From Teretinema sp964641135 (lineage in GTDB: Bacteria; Spirochaetota; Spirochaetia; Treponematales; Treponemataceae): DNA of 64,000 nt. Below are positions 9,038 through 16,950 of the stretch, piece after piece; the stretch's first letter is position 1; every line of letters begins with the position of its first letter. The DNA lies in contig CAZXJV010000003.1 of NCBI GenBank assembly GCA_964641135.1, positions 1 through 64,000 on the forward strand. The letters are read 5' to 3'. The translations under genes and the position numbers were made by a program. The notes beneath the pieces are model-generated. The model did not search any database and was not told the origin of the DNA. It was given only the letters and a program-made list of their open reading frames with translations.

Positions 9038-10620
9038 AGCCCTGCCCGTGCAACCCCCGGCAGTGCCCTCGGTGCAACAAAACGTAAAAACTTGAAAGGA
9101 TGAATATCAAGCGGGTTCCGGTACCATCCGTCCAGACCGTTTGTATCGATTACATTCACTGATAGGTTGTGCGAAACCGGAAGAATTACTCCGTCCTTTA
9201 AAAGGAGTTCTTCGGCCCTGGCAAGGATTGTATAGCGTTCCTGTCCGCTTGTTGCTTTGGCCGATGCGTCCAGAAGGCTGTCGAATTCACTGTTTTTCCA
9301 GCGTGCTTCATTAAGCGAAGAATCAGAGCGGAACATTTCAAGAAATGCCAGCGGGTCGGCAAAGTCACCGATCCAGGATGTCAGTCCAACAGTAAAACCG
9401 TTGCTTCCGAGTGATTGATAATACTCACGGAACGGCAGGCCCTCTACCCGTGTTTTGATACCCAGTGTTTCCCATGCCTCTGTCATTTTCTCTGCCTGGA
9501 TGCGAAGGCTTGGTGCTTCAGGAATTCGTATCACCAGCTCGGGAAGTATAATGTCGGGATTCTGTTTTTTCCATTCTGAAAAAAGAATAGCAGCCTTTCC
9601 GGGATCAGTCTCAACAACACCTTCCAGCTGGGGATAGCCTGCAATCGGGAATACAAGCGTTTTTGCCGGAATAAGGTATCCTTCCCGCAGTGTATCCCAG
9701 TTGACTGCCAGGAAAAGAATACGGCGCAGATCCTGATCAGCCCATGCTCCTTCGGTGCGGAAGAAATAGTATTCGGTTGCAAACATCGGTGAAACCTTGA
9801 TGGACTCGGTATCATAAATTCCGTCCAGAATCATTGTGCCACCCAGCCAGTCGATTTCCCCGCGGTTAAATGCATCTGTCAGCATTCGGGAATCATCCGA
9901 GATAACCAGGCGTATGGAGGGGACCAGTACTTCGTCGCGGTCCCAGTACCAGATGTTTTTTACAAATCGCAGACCTTCTTCGCCGGAAGAGTCCAGGCGG
10001 TATGGACCGCTTGAAACAGGCAGGGCAGAGGGACTGAAATCGGCGTCGGGTCTGTTAAGACGGGAAGGATGAACAGCGCTGAATGCATGATGACACAGAA
10101 TTTTCAGAAGGTGATCAGCGGGGCGCTCTAGTCGTACTGTCAATTCGGTTATGCCGGCTGCGGTAATTCCGACAGAGGCAGGGTCGGGGTTTAGTCCGGT
10201 GCGGTAGCTGCGTGCACCCTCTATCATGTCAAATAACGATGCGTAAGGTGCCTCTGTTGATCGATCAAGCAATGACAGCCATGAGTTGCGTATTACTTCG
10301 GCGGTAATGCGTTCGCCGGTTTCAAAACGCGCTGTAGAGCGAAGTTTGAACTTCCACACAAGGCCGTCAGGGCTGACGGTAAAAGATTCAGCTATTGCGG
10401 GAACGGGTTCCATGTTGAATGGATCATACACGAACAAGCCTTCGGCTACAGCGGTAAGAATCTGTGCCTCATCGGCGTTGTATGCCTTGTGTACCCGCCA
10501 GTCCGGTATTGACGATGATATATTGGCGGTGAATTCCCGCTGCGGCCAGCTTTGAGCCGAAAGAGCTGTGCTTGCCATGCACAGAACCGCGAGAAAGAGT
10601 GTGCAGATTCGTTTAGACAT
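9034..10620 (-). CDS. Peptide/solute-binding protein of ABC transporter (SBP family 5, OppA/DppA-like)
   Basis: The 528-residue protein starts with a clear signal peptide (KRICTLFLAVLCMASTALSA, residues 3-22) and then the family-5 solute-binding fold. Typical segments include LTAVAEGLFVYDP, PAIAESFTVSPDGLVWKFKLR (the family signature) near residues 65-90, and a C-terminal NSEFDSLLDASAKATSGQERY. It should bind oligopeptides or a similar solute in the periplasm. No permease or ATPase gene is adjacent, so it would have to use components encoded elsewhere. The start at 10620 was chosen because it gives the signal peptide and has GGGG upstream. It overlaps the preceding gene by 8 nt, so the two are coupled. 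Confidence 0.88.
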   Translation of the reverse strand: MSKRICTLFLAVLCMASTALSAQSWPQREFTANISSSIPDWRVHKAYNADEAQILTAVAEGLFVYDPFNMEPVPAIAESFTVSPDGLVWKFKLRSTARFETGERITAEVIRNSWLSLLDRSTEAPYASLFDMIEGARSYRTGLNPDPASVGITAAGITELTVRLERPADHLLKILCHHAFSAVHPSRLNRPDADFSPSALPVSSGPYRLDSSGEEGLRFVKNIWYWDRDEVLVPSIRLVISDDSRMLTDAFNRGEIDWLGGTMILDGIYDTESIKVSPMFATEYYFFRTEGAWADQDLRRILFLAVNWDTLREGYLIPAKTLVFPIAGYPQLEGVVETDPGKAAILFSEWKKQNPDIILPELVIRIPEAPSLRIQAEKMTEAWETLGIKTRVEGLPFREYYQSLGSNGFTVGLTSWIGDFADPLAFLEMFRSDSSLNEARWKNSEFDSLLDASAKATSGQERYTILARAEELLLKDGVILPVSHNLSVNVIDTNGLDGWYRNPLDIHPFKFLRFVAPRALPGVARAGL

Positions 10621-12031
10621 TCGTGATCCCCAGTTTCTTGAGCTGCTGCTGTTCTTCCAGTTGTGCCGAGTATTCGGCGCGGCACTGGTTAGCCTTGACC
10701 AGATTGTTTTTGATTGTAGAAAGTTCAATCTTTATTCCCCGGATCCGGTCACGGGCTTCAGCGGGTATGGATTGCTTGAAATAATCATCCACACCAGCCA
10801 GCTGCTTTGAAAGGTTGCCAAGTTCTGCCAGGTTACGGGTCAGAAGATCGAATATCTGCTGTTCCTCCATCGATTCTATTTTTAGATAGGTTGGCGAGCT
10901 CCTGACTGTAAAACCGGTAAACAGACGGCTTTTTTTTCGCACCTCATCGATAAAATCAGACCAGATTATGCTTTCTCTCTTGCCGGTTCCTGTTGCGGGG
11001 TCAGCAATGAGAATATACATCTCAACTTCTTTTTCGGGAATATTGAATGCCTTGCGGAACAGGGCTGCAAGTCGGGACATGAAGCTTTTTTCAAGGCTTT
11101 GCAGGGTATGGTAATTATCCTGTATTTTGTTGAGAATTTCATCGAGCTGTGGTGCCACAGCTCCGATTGTACGAATACCATCCAGCAGAACAGGTTTGAG
11201 GCTTTCTTCTGTATGCGCCTTGTTTTCCTGTGTCCTGGAAGTTGTCAGTTTTGCAAGCAGTTCTTGCTGCAACACTGCATGATCCGGCGAAAAATCCTCA
11301 CGGAGAATTTCTTCGATCAGTTCGGTATAGAAGGGTTGATCGCGCATTTGTGCGGCAAAGGCGCGTTTTATATCCCTTATTGCCTCTGTCATGCCGCCGG
11401 TAAAGATTTTTTCCGGATTAAAAACAGCGGCAGGCATGACCATTTTTCGTATTGTCAGTTTGTACCGTTCGCGGTGAAATTCTGCAAGACTGCGAAGTCC
11501 CTTGGTAATATTTATCGCACTTTTGCTCAGCTGCCTGAGACAATCATTTACAATACTGATGGAAAGAGGATCTGTGCCTGTACGGACATTTGCTACCAGC
11601 TCGGCAAGTCCGCGGGTGTTCGGCTTGTTGGATGTATTTGAAAAGGTATCCCAGTTAAAGGTACGCATAAGGGTAGCTATGCGGTTGATCCGTTCAGGTG
11701 CAAGATTGTCACAGGTAAAGGTGTAATAGTTATTCAGATAGTCAAGCATAGCTTCAAATTCGGCCAAACGGCGTCCGATGACCGGTCCCCGTTCGGAATC
11801 TGCGAAGGTTTCATCGGACGGCAGTTCAATTTCCTGTATCTTGCTGTCGTATTTATAGGGTTCGTCGTGAAAAACGCCTTTTTTTATCAAAACTGTGCGC
11901 AGTGTCTTCGTAGCGCTGTGCGCTATCCGGAATTCTTCCTGGAGCTTGGGTAAAAAGAATGAATCGAAGGCTGCCTGTCGTTCCATGACAGCCTGAAACA
12001 GTGCATCGGTAAAACTGCTGTTTTGTTCCAT
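10613..12031 (-). CDS. Conserved hypothetical cytoplasmic protein, mainly alpha-helical
   Basis: I do not recognise this 472-residue protein. It has no signal peptide or membrane segment, is predicted mostly helical with many charged residues, and ends with a coiled-coil-like stretch (about residues 405-465) rich in Lys, Glu, Gln and Leu. It is the first gene of a two-gene unit with the binding protein at 9034, whose start lies inside its last codons. The ATG at 12031 was chosen because it follows a promoter-like sequence with 9 nt between the -10 box and the codon. Earlier in-frame starts at 12061 (ATG) or 12076 (TTG) have no ribosome-binding site and would overlap that promoter. Confidence 0.7.
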   Translation of the reverse strand: MEQNSSFTDALFQAVMERQAAFDSFFLPKLQEEFRIAHSATKTLRTVLIKKGVFHDEPYKYDSKIQEIELPSDETFADSERGPVIGRRLAEFEAMLDYLNNYYTFTCDNLAPERINRIATLMRTFNWDTFSNTSNKPNTRGLAELVANVRTGTDPLSISIVNDCLRQLSKSAINITKGLRSLAEFHRERYKLTIRKMVMPAAVFNPEKIFTGGMTEAIRDIKRAFAAQMRDQPFYTELIEEILREDFSPDHAVLQQELLAKLTTSRTQENKAHTEESLKPVLLDGIRTIGAVAPQLDEILNKIQDNYHTLQSLEKSFMSRLAALFRKAFNIPEKEVEMYILIADPATGTGKRESIIWSDFIDEVRKKSRLFTGFTVRSSPTYLKIESMEEQQIFDLLTRNLAELGNLSKQLAGVDDYFKQSIPAEARDRIRGIKIELSTIKNNLVKANQCRAEYSAQLEEQQQLKKLGITNV

Positions 12032-12040
12032 AATTATACT

Positions 12041-12069
12041 ATTATCGGCTAAAAAGGTCATAACGGCAA
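12041..12069 (-). promoter_or_regulatory. Promoter of the 10613-12031 gene, apparently leaderless
   Basis: Minus strand: TTGCCG (12069-12064), 17-bp spacer, GATAAT (12046-12041), then 9 nt to the ATG at 12031. No Shine-Dalgarno is present. Confidence 0.5.
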
Positions 12070-12109
12070 GACACAATTACTGCTATCAATAGTGTTGTTT
12101 TTTCGGTTA

Positions 12110-12138
12110 TTGACATTGACCTGACAGGGGAGTATTGT
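12110..12138 (+). promoter_or_regulatory. Promoter of the T-box/thrS transcript
   Basis: A consensus -35 TTGACA (12110-12115), a 17-bp spacer and a moderate -10 TATTGT (12133-12138) place the transcript start near 12145, at the beginning of the T-box stem I region. Confidence 0.65.
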
Positions 12139-12144
12139 TAGATA

Positions 12145-12453
12145 ACGCAATGACGGAGACGAGTAGTTCCAGTCTGCACTGCAACCAGAGAAACGGTCCG
12201 GCAACCCCGGCAATGGGGTTCAGGGTGGAAGACCGCTGCATGCAAGGAATGAAAACCCCTCCCGAGCAGTACGGGGAACACCCTATATCTTTGAGGTATA
12301 GTGTCAGTAACCGCTACCGTAATCCGGCGATAACGGAGATGAGCGCGCACCCTGTCATGGGGATGCGAAGCGGGGTGGCACCGCGGAGACTGACTGCATG
12401 TATGCAGTACGGTTCTTCCGTCCCCGGAAACGGCTGTCTTTCAGGCAACCGTA
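12145..12453 (+). ncRNA. T-box riboswitch leader, threonine specifier (ACC), upstream of thrS
   Basis: The 5' side of stem I carries GGAGACGAGTAG (12155-12166) with the AGTA element. The distal part shows AGAGA and GGTGGAA elements (around 12190 and 12224). The specifier-loop strand reads ATGAAA-ACC-CCTCCCGAGC, which aligns with known T-box leaders and puts the threonine codon ACC at 12255-12257. The T-box proper is at 12372-12386: GGGG, bulge TGGCACC, GCGG. It pairs with CCGT-CCCC at 12418-12425 to give antiterminator helices A1 and A2. An alternative hairpin (12416-12420 with 12425-12429, enclosed by 12408-12414 with 12447-12453) would exclude it. No U-tract follows, so I cannot tell whether control is by termination or translation. 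Uncharged tRNA-Thr should favour thrS expression. Confidence 0.88.
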
Positions 12454-12474
12454 ATACCGGTCAGGAGTGTGCCC

Positions 12475-14235
12475 ATGAAACCTATCGAATCCCAGAATCC
12501 CGAAAAACTTGAATTGATCCGCCATAGTACGGCCCATGTGATGGCTTCTGCCGTTACAACATTGTTTCCAGGAACAAAAGTTGCCATCGGACCGGCTATT
12601 GAACATGGTTTTTATTATGATTTTGAACTTCCCCGTTCAATTACGCCGGATGATCTGCCGGAAATAGAAAAAGAAATGCGCCGGCTATTGAACAGTAATC
12701 TTGACTTTACACGCGAGGTAATAACCCGCGAAGCGGCGCTTGACCTGTTCAGGGATGAACCTTTTAAGAGTGAACTTGTCAGGGAACTGCCTGAGGGTGA
12801 AGAAATCAGTCTGTACCGTACCGGCGATTTCGTGGATCTGTGCAGAGGGCCTCATGTTGGCTCTACCCGTGAAATTAATGCCCAGGCTTTTAAGTTAATG
12901 AAAACAGCGGGTGCCTACTGGCGTGGGGATGAAAAACGACCCATGCTGACCCGTATTTACGGTACCGCCTGGGAAAAACCCGGTGATCTTAAAAACTACC
13001 TTGATATGCTTGCAGAAGCAGAAAAACGGGATCATCGCCGCATCGGCAAGGATCTGGCTTATTTTCATATTGATGACGAAAATCCGGGCCAGGTTTACTG
13101 GCACCCGGACGGCTGGACCGTATACCGCCTGATCGAAGACTATGCCCGCGCCCGCATCCGCCAGGACGGATATGTCGAGGTCAAGACTCCGTTTGTTATG
13201 CCTCAAAGTTTATGGGAGCGCAGCGGCCATTGGGCAAAGTACCGGGAAAACATGTTTGTCACTGAAAGTGAAAAACGCCTGTTTGCTCTCAAGCCCATGA
13301 ACTGTCCCGGACATATCGAGATTTTCAGGCAGGGTTTGAAAAGCTATCGCGATTTACCGTTGCGTATGGCTGAATTCGGATCCTGTACCCGTAATGAACC
13401 GGGCGGATCTGTGCATGGTATTTTGCGGGTTCGCGGGTTTGTGCAGGATGATGGACATATCTTCTGCACAGAAGAACAGATACCGGATGAGGTAGCACGG
13501 TTCTGTGTTTTGTTAAAAAGCATGTATCGCGATTTCGGTTTTCCGGAAGAAACAATATTGGTCAAGTTTTCAACCCGGCCGGAAATGAGGGTCGGCTCAG
13601 ATGAAAGCTGGGATCGTGCCGAGGCCGCACTTGAGGATGCCTGCCGGAAAGCAAAACTTGATTATATAGTAGCTCCCGGTGAGGGTGCATTTTATGGCCC
13701 GAAACTCGAATTTACCCTGGTTGACGCTCTCGGTCGACACTGGCAGTGCGGTACCATTCAGGTGGATTATCAGCTGCCTTCAAAGGAACGTCTGAACGCT
13801 GAATACACCGGTGAAGATAACGCCCGACATCATCCGGTGATGCTGCACCGTGCTGCCCTGGGCTCCCTGGAGCGCTTTCTGGGTATTTTGATAGAGCATT
13901 ATGCCGGTGCCATGCCTCCCTGGCTTGCTCCCCGTCAGGCAGTTGTTGTTCCTGTCGCTCCTGCATTTGAAGAGTATGCCGTCGCAGTCAGTGCGCGGCT
14001 GAAAGCAGCAGGTGTCCGGGTGTTTGCCGATATTGATAATGATCGAATGAACGCAAAAATACGGAAATATCAGGGACAAAAGATACCGTATCAGCTGGTT
14101 GTCGGTCAGAAGGAGATGGATGAAGATGCCGTAGCCGTTCGTACCCGTGACGGAAGTCAGAAGGTCATGAGCGTCGAGTCCTTCATTCAACTTCTTCTTG
14201 AGAAGACTTCCTCGAAGTCGGCGGAGTTATTGTAA
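12475..14235 (+). CDS. thrS: Threonine--tRNA ligase lacking the TGS domain
   Basis: ThrRS charges tRNA-Thr with threonine in the cytoplasm. The 586-residue protein starts directly in the second additional/editing domain (IRHSTAHVMASAV, with the HxxxH motif near residues 18-22), so the roughly 60-residue N-terminal TGS domain of standard 640-residue enzymes is absent. The class II core follows, with the zinc-binding Cys in MNCPGH, motif 2 FGSCTRNEPGGSVHG, motif 3 HRAALGSLERF, and an anticodon-binding domain from about 475. The ATG at 12475 has AGGAG 7 nt upstream; the in-frame GTG at 12469 is too close to it. Expression should be controlled by the T-box leader. The 3' end overlaps the convergent gene at 14183 by 53 nt. 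Confidence 0.97.
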   Translation: MKPIESQNPEKLELIRHSTAHVMASAVTTLFPGTKVAIGPAIEHGFYYDFELPRSITPDDLPEIEKEMRRLLNSNLDFTREVITREAALDLFRDEPFKSELVRELPEGEEISLYRTGDFVDLCRGPHVGSTREINAQAFKLMKTAGAYWRGDEKRPMLTRIYGTAWEKPGDLKNYLDMLAEAEKRDHRRIGKDLAYFHIDDENPGQVYWHPDGWTVYRLIEDYARARIRQDGYVEVKTPFVMPQSLWERSGHWAKYRENMFVTESEKRLFALKPMNCPGHIEIFRQGLKSYRDLPLRMAEFGSCTRNEPGGSVHGILRVRGFVQDDGHIFCTEEQIPDEVARFCVLLKSMYRDFGFPEETILVKFSTRPEMRVGSDESWDRAEAALEDACRKAKLDYIVAPGEGAFYGPKLEFTLVDALGRHWQCGTIQVDYQLPSKERLNAEYTGEDNARHHPVMLHRAALGSLERFLGILIEHYAGAMPPWLAPRQAVVVPVAPAFEEYAVAVSARLKAAGVRVFADIDNDRMNAKIRKYQGQKIPYQLVVGQKEMDEDAVAVRTRDGSQKVMSVESFIQLLLEKTSSKSAELL

Positions 14236-14938
14236 GAGCGGCCATGATCATGAAGGAGTCCATGAAAGGCACCTTCGGATCTGACCAGAGGTTGAATACC
14301 GGGATTGCGGCGCGGACAGTGAGTCCGCCTCCCCAGCCGGTTTGCAGACGATAGCGGATTCCGCCCTGGAGAACAGGATACAGCCAGCGGCCTGACGACC
14401 ACAGATAGTTGTTTACGGCTGTAACCTGCTCGCCGGCTGTCAACGGTTCTCCGGGATTCCGCGCATCGGAAGGTACGCCGGGTTCAAGAAAGCTCCACCG
14501 CAGGGCAGCCGCCGGGCCGCCACCCAGGCTGTAGAGAAAGTTTCCCCGTTCAATCAGATATAAAAAGGGCAGGTCAAGCAAGAGAACCGGCACCAGAACA
14601 GTGCGGTTTTCGATCTCGGTGGGCAGGGCACGTTCGCCGGACCACAGGTATGCGGTGCTGTACAGGGATAGTGAAGGGGCGAAGGCAAGGGATTCCCTGA
14701 CTGGCAGCCGGTATTCCGCCCCGCCGAAAACAGCAATAGGACTCGGACCGCTGGCCAAACCGCCGGGCGCGCCGCCTGGACCCATGCCGGGGACAACCGT
14801 AATGCCTTCACCGTCCGAATTATGTATCAGGTTCAGTCCGCCGAAAATGGTCCAGCGGCTGTACTGCGCCATTGCAGTCTGCATAAGCAAGACTCCAAGT
14901 ACAAGGCAGACTGTGTAGCGAACGGCTGTTTTCTTCAT
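14183..14938 (-). CDS. Exported protein, probable outer-membrane beta-barrel, unknown function
   Basis: The 251-residue product has a signal peptide (KKTAVRYTVCLVLGVLLMQT, cleavage after AMA at about residue 24). The mature part is rich in Gly and aromatic residues with alternating hydrophobic patterns, as in porin-like or OmpA-like barrels. No family is recognised. It is the last of three exported-protein genes on this strand and starts 8 nt after the lipoprotein gene upstream. Its 3' end runs 53 nt into the end of thrS on the other strand. A perfect TATAAT lies 7 nt before the ATG and no Shine-Dalgarno is seen. Confidence 0.72.
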   Translation of the reverse strand: MKKTAVRYTVCLVLGVLLMQTAMAQYSRWTIFGGLNLIHNSDGEGITVVPGMGPGGAPGGLASGPSPIAVFGGAEYRLPVRESLAFAPSLSLYSTAYLWSGERALPTEIENRTVLVPVLLLDLPFLYLIERGNFLYSLGGGPAAALRWSFLEPGVPSDARNPGEPLTAGEQVTAVNNYLWSSGRWLYPVLQGGIRYRLQTGWGGGLTVRAAIPVFNLWSDPKVPFMDSFMIMAALTITPPTSRKSSQEEVE

Positions 14939-14945
14939 GTAAACA

Positions 14946-14954
14946 ATTATAGCA
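14946..14954 (-). promoter_or_regulatory. Extended -10 element before the 14183-14938 gene
   Basis: Minus strand TGCTATAAT (14954-14946) is an extended -10 element with a perfect TATAAT. It ends 7 nt before the ATG at 14938 and overlaps the stop codon of the upstream gene. No convincing -35 is present, which extended -10 promoters do not need. Confidence 0.5.
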
Positions 14955-16014
14955 CATCGGAAAGGTCGGCTTCCAGTAAACCGGCGCGACCTGTTTCAAA
15001 GAAACGCCGTTCTTCCCAGGCAGCGATCAGGCGGCTGCCGGAAAGAATAAAGGGGCCGTAGACGTATCCGCGTGAAAGTTTCGGCAGGCTGAGAACCCTG
15101 ACACCCGAACGGCCTTCCTGGCTGTAATAAAAGGTACCGTCCGAAAAAAGCAGGGCTGTTATGCCGTCATTCTGCAGAACTATGCCTTCAAGTGCTGGTT
15201 CTTCACCGCTGCGGGTGTACAAAACGGGGCCCGATCCTGTTGCACGGTGGACCTGCAGGGAAAGAGCAGTGTTCTCCGGTAGCAGACTGACCAGATCACG
15301 AATTGCCCGATCTGCCTGATCAACAGGGAATGGTGATATTGATGTTCTCCAGGCATCTGCAGATATCCGGCGGATGGTCGGCAGGCGGATTACTGCTCCG
15401 CCTTTGTCCATCTCGGGCAGATATTCAAATTCCAGGTAGTTAAAGTCGATCCGGTCCGCTTTTTCCTGTTTGAAGGCGGCGTACCACATTGACCCTACAC
15501 GATCCAGTGCAACGCACTGGGCTTCAGGGGCAAGACCCAGGTCTGCGGGATATAGACGAAGCAGTGGTGATCCTTCGGTGACATGAACCAAAAAGGGTTC
15601 CGGTCCGGTGCTTGTCCGGGTGGAAAAGAAACTGTTGCGGTACAGACGGACAGCAAGCCCTCCGCTCCAGGTGTGTAAAGATCCGGATGTGCGTTCGTGG
15701 AACATGGTTTTATCACCGATTAAACGTACTCCGGTTTCAGAATCCGGATATATCAGGCCCAGCTTGTTGACCAGCAGCACCGGAGTTCCCTCCATAAAGC
15801 CTACCGAAGCTGCACGGCGGGCTTCTGTCCATGCCTGAAAGCCGGGGAAGGGTATAGCTGCCGGATCCAGTGCGGAGCGGACACTGTCCTCATCGAAATA
15901 ATACCAGGGAGAAGACGGTTCGGCCGGCGCAGGGGAGACGGCTGATTGACGGTTGCTGCATGAGCTCAGGATGAGTATACACAAGGCTGCATTAATCACT
16001 GTGATCGGTTTCAT
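14947..16014 (-). CDS. Putative lipoprotein, unknown function
   Basis: The 355-residue protein has a short signal sequence ending in the lipobox LSSC (Cys at residue 19), so it should be lipidated and anchored in a membrane facing the periplasm or surface. The mature part is rich in beta-strand-like segments with recurring short motifs (VRLIGDKTMF, IVLQNDGITALLFSDGTFYYS) that could form a propeller-like fold, but no family is recognised. It lies 23 nt after the gene at 16038-16886 and 8 nt before the barrel-like gene, so the three may work together in the envelope. Confidence 0.7.
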   Translation of the reverse strand: MKPITVINAALCILILSSCSNRQSAVSPAPAEPSSPWYYFDEDSVRSALDPAAIPFPGFQAWTEARRAASVGFMEGTPVLLVNKLGLIYPDSETGVRLIGDKTMFHERTSGSLHTWSGGLAVRLYRNSFFSTRTSTGPEPFLVHVTEGSPLLRLYPADLGLAPEAQCVALDRVGSMWYAAFKQEKADRIDFNYLEFEYLPEMDKGGAVIRLPTIRRISADAWRTSISPFPVDQADRAIRDLVSLLPENTALSLQVHRATGSGPVLYTRSGEEPALEGIVLQNDGITALLFSDGTFYYSQEGRSGVRVLSLPKLSRGYVYGPFILSGSRLIAAWEERRFFETGRAGLLEADLSDVL

Positions 16015-16023
16015 TGTAGCTAT

Positions 16024-16052
16024 ACAGTAGCCGAGGCTCAGGGATCTGACAA
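16024..16052 (-). promoter_or_regulatory. Possible internal promoter before the lipoprotein gene
   Basis: Minus strand: TTGTCA (16052-16047), 17-bp spacer, TACTGT (16029-16024), 9 nt, ATG at 16014. The -10 is weak, so this is tentative. No Shine-Dalgarno precedes the ATG. Confidence 0.35.
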
Positions 16053-16886
16053 GTCTTGAATGGTAAAATAATACAGACCGGGGGTACTATTTGTCTGAAT
16101 AAGAGTCAGCCAGCCACGAGGAAAAAAAAGCCGGTGCAGTCCATCAGTACAATGGTATACGATAGACCGGTGTGTTTCGTTTTCTGTAAGCGGTATCCGT
16201 TCACCATGGATAGAATAGAAAAAATCTGGCAGGGGGCCATGCTCCGCAGTATTGAAAAACAGCTCAATCACGGAAACCGGGGGGACCCGGATTTCCCGGA
16301 CAGAAAAACGTCCTGAAAGAATGGCCCCGCTCATGCGCAGCTCATCAATCCATACATGGTTTTCCATTTTGTATGCTTCGTGCTCCAGTCTGCGCCAGTT
16401 AAAGGCAGCTGCGATACGCCGGCCTTCTTCCGGGCCGGAGCTGGCTGCAGTAATTATCCTGCGGGCAAGCCGGGCGGACAGCCCGGTGATCTGACGAGGA
16501 CGCATCACAGTACGGTTGTTACTGGTCAGGGCATCAAGAGGGTACAGGCAGCCGGCTGCAGGGGCAAGGTCTTCAGGCAGGGAATCTGTGGGAGTTACCG
16601 TATAGACAAGAACCGGAGTAAAACTGCCGGCCTGTACCCTGATTTCGGCAGTTGGTTGAGAAGTAATGAGTGTTTTGCGGCTTCCTTCGTGATCAAACCA
16701 TTCAACCTTCCTCACTGCACTCTTTCCCGGATACAGAAAGTCATCAAGGTGTGAACGGACTGGAAGTTCTACCCGGATTGTTTCCGTGGCAGAAGGCCAT
16801 AATGGCGGAAGGGCGCAGGCTGTTGCTGCTGAAAGGTACAAAAGGGCTGTCAGCCGGAACAGAACAGGATACGGTGTGTGTTTCAC
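16038..16886 (-). CDS. Exported protein of unknown function (GTG start)
   Basis: The 282-residue product begins with an N-terminal hydrophobic stretch (LFRLTALLYLSAATACALPP) that looks like a signal peptide. A Cys at residue 24 could be a degenerate lipobox (ATAC). The rest contains beta-rich segments and no motif I recognise. The start is GTG at 16886, the only one that gives a complete signal sequence; no clear ribosome-binding site precedes it. It is the first gene of the three-gene exported cassette and lies 64 nt after the MFS gene on the same strand, so read-through from that gene is possible. Confidence 0.62.
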   Translation of the reverse strand: MKHTPYPVLFRLTALLYLSAATACALPPLWPSATETIRVELPVRSHLDDFLYPGKSAVRKVEWFDHEGSRKTLITSQPTAEIRVQAGSFTPVLVYTVTPTDSLPEDLAPAAGCLYPLDALTSNNRTVMRPRQITGLSARLARRIITAASSGPEEGRRIAAAFNWRRLEHEAYKMENHVWIDELRMSGAILSGRFSVREIRVPPVSVIELFFNTAEHGPLPDFFYSIHGERIPLTENETHRSIVYHCTDGLHRLFFPRGWLTLIQTNSTPGLYYFTIQDLSDP

Positions 16887-16950
16887 AGGAACTGTGTAGC
16901 AGGATTGATCTATCCGTGCCCGAATGCTCTATGAGAAACAGGCTGAATAC

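Noticed and set aside
12135..12512. Open frame of 125 codons across the thrS leader
   Set aside because: It covers the T-box structure, has no ribosome-binding site and a low-complexity, Arg/Ser-rich composition. It is a by-product of a structured GC-rich RNA.
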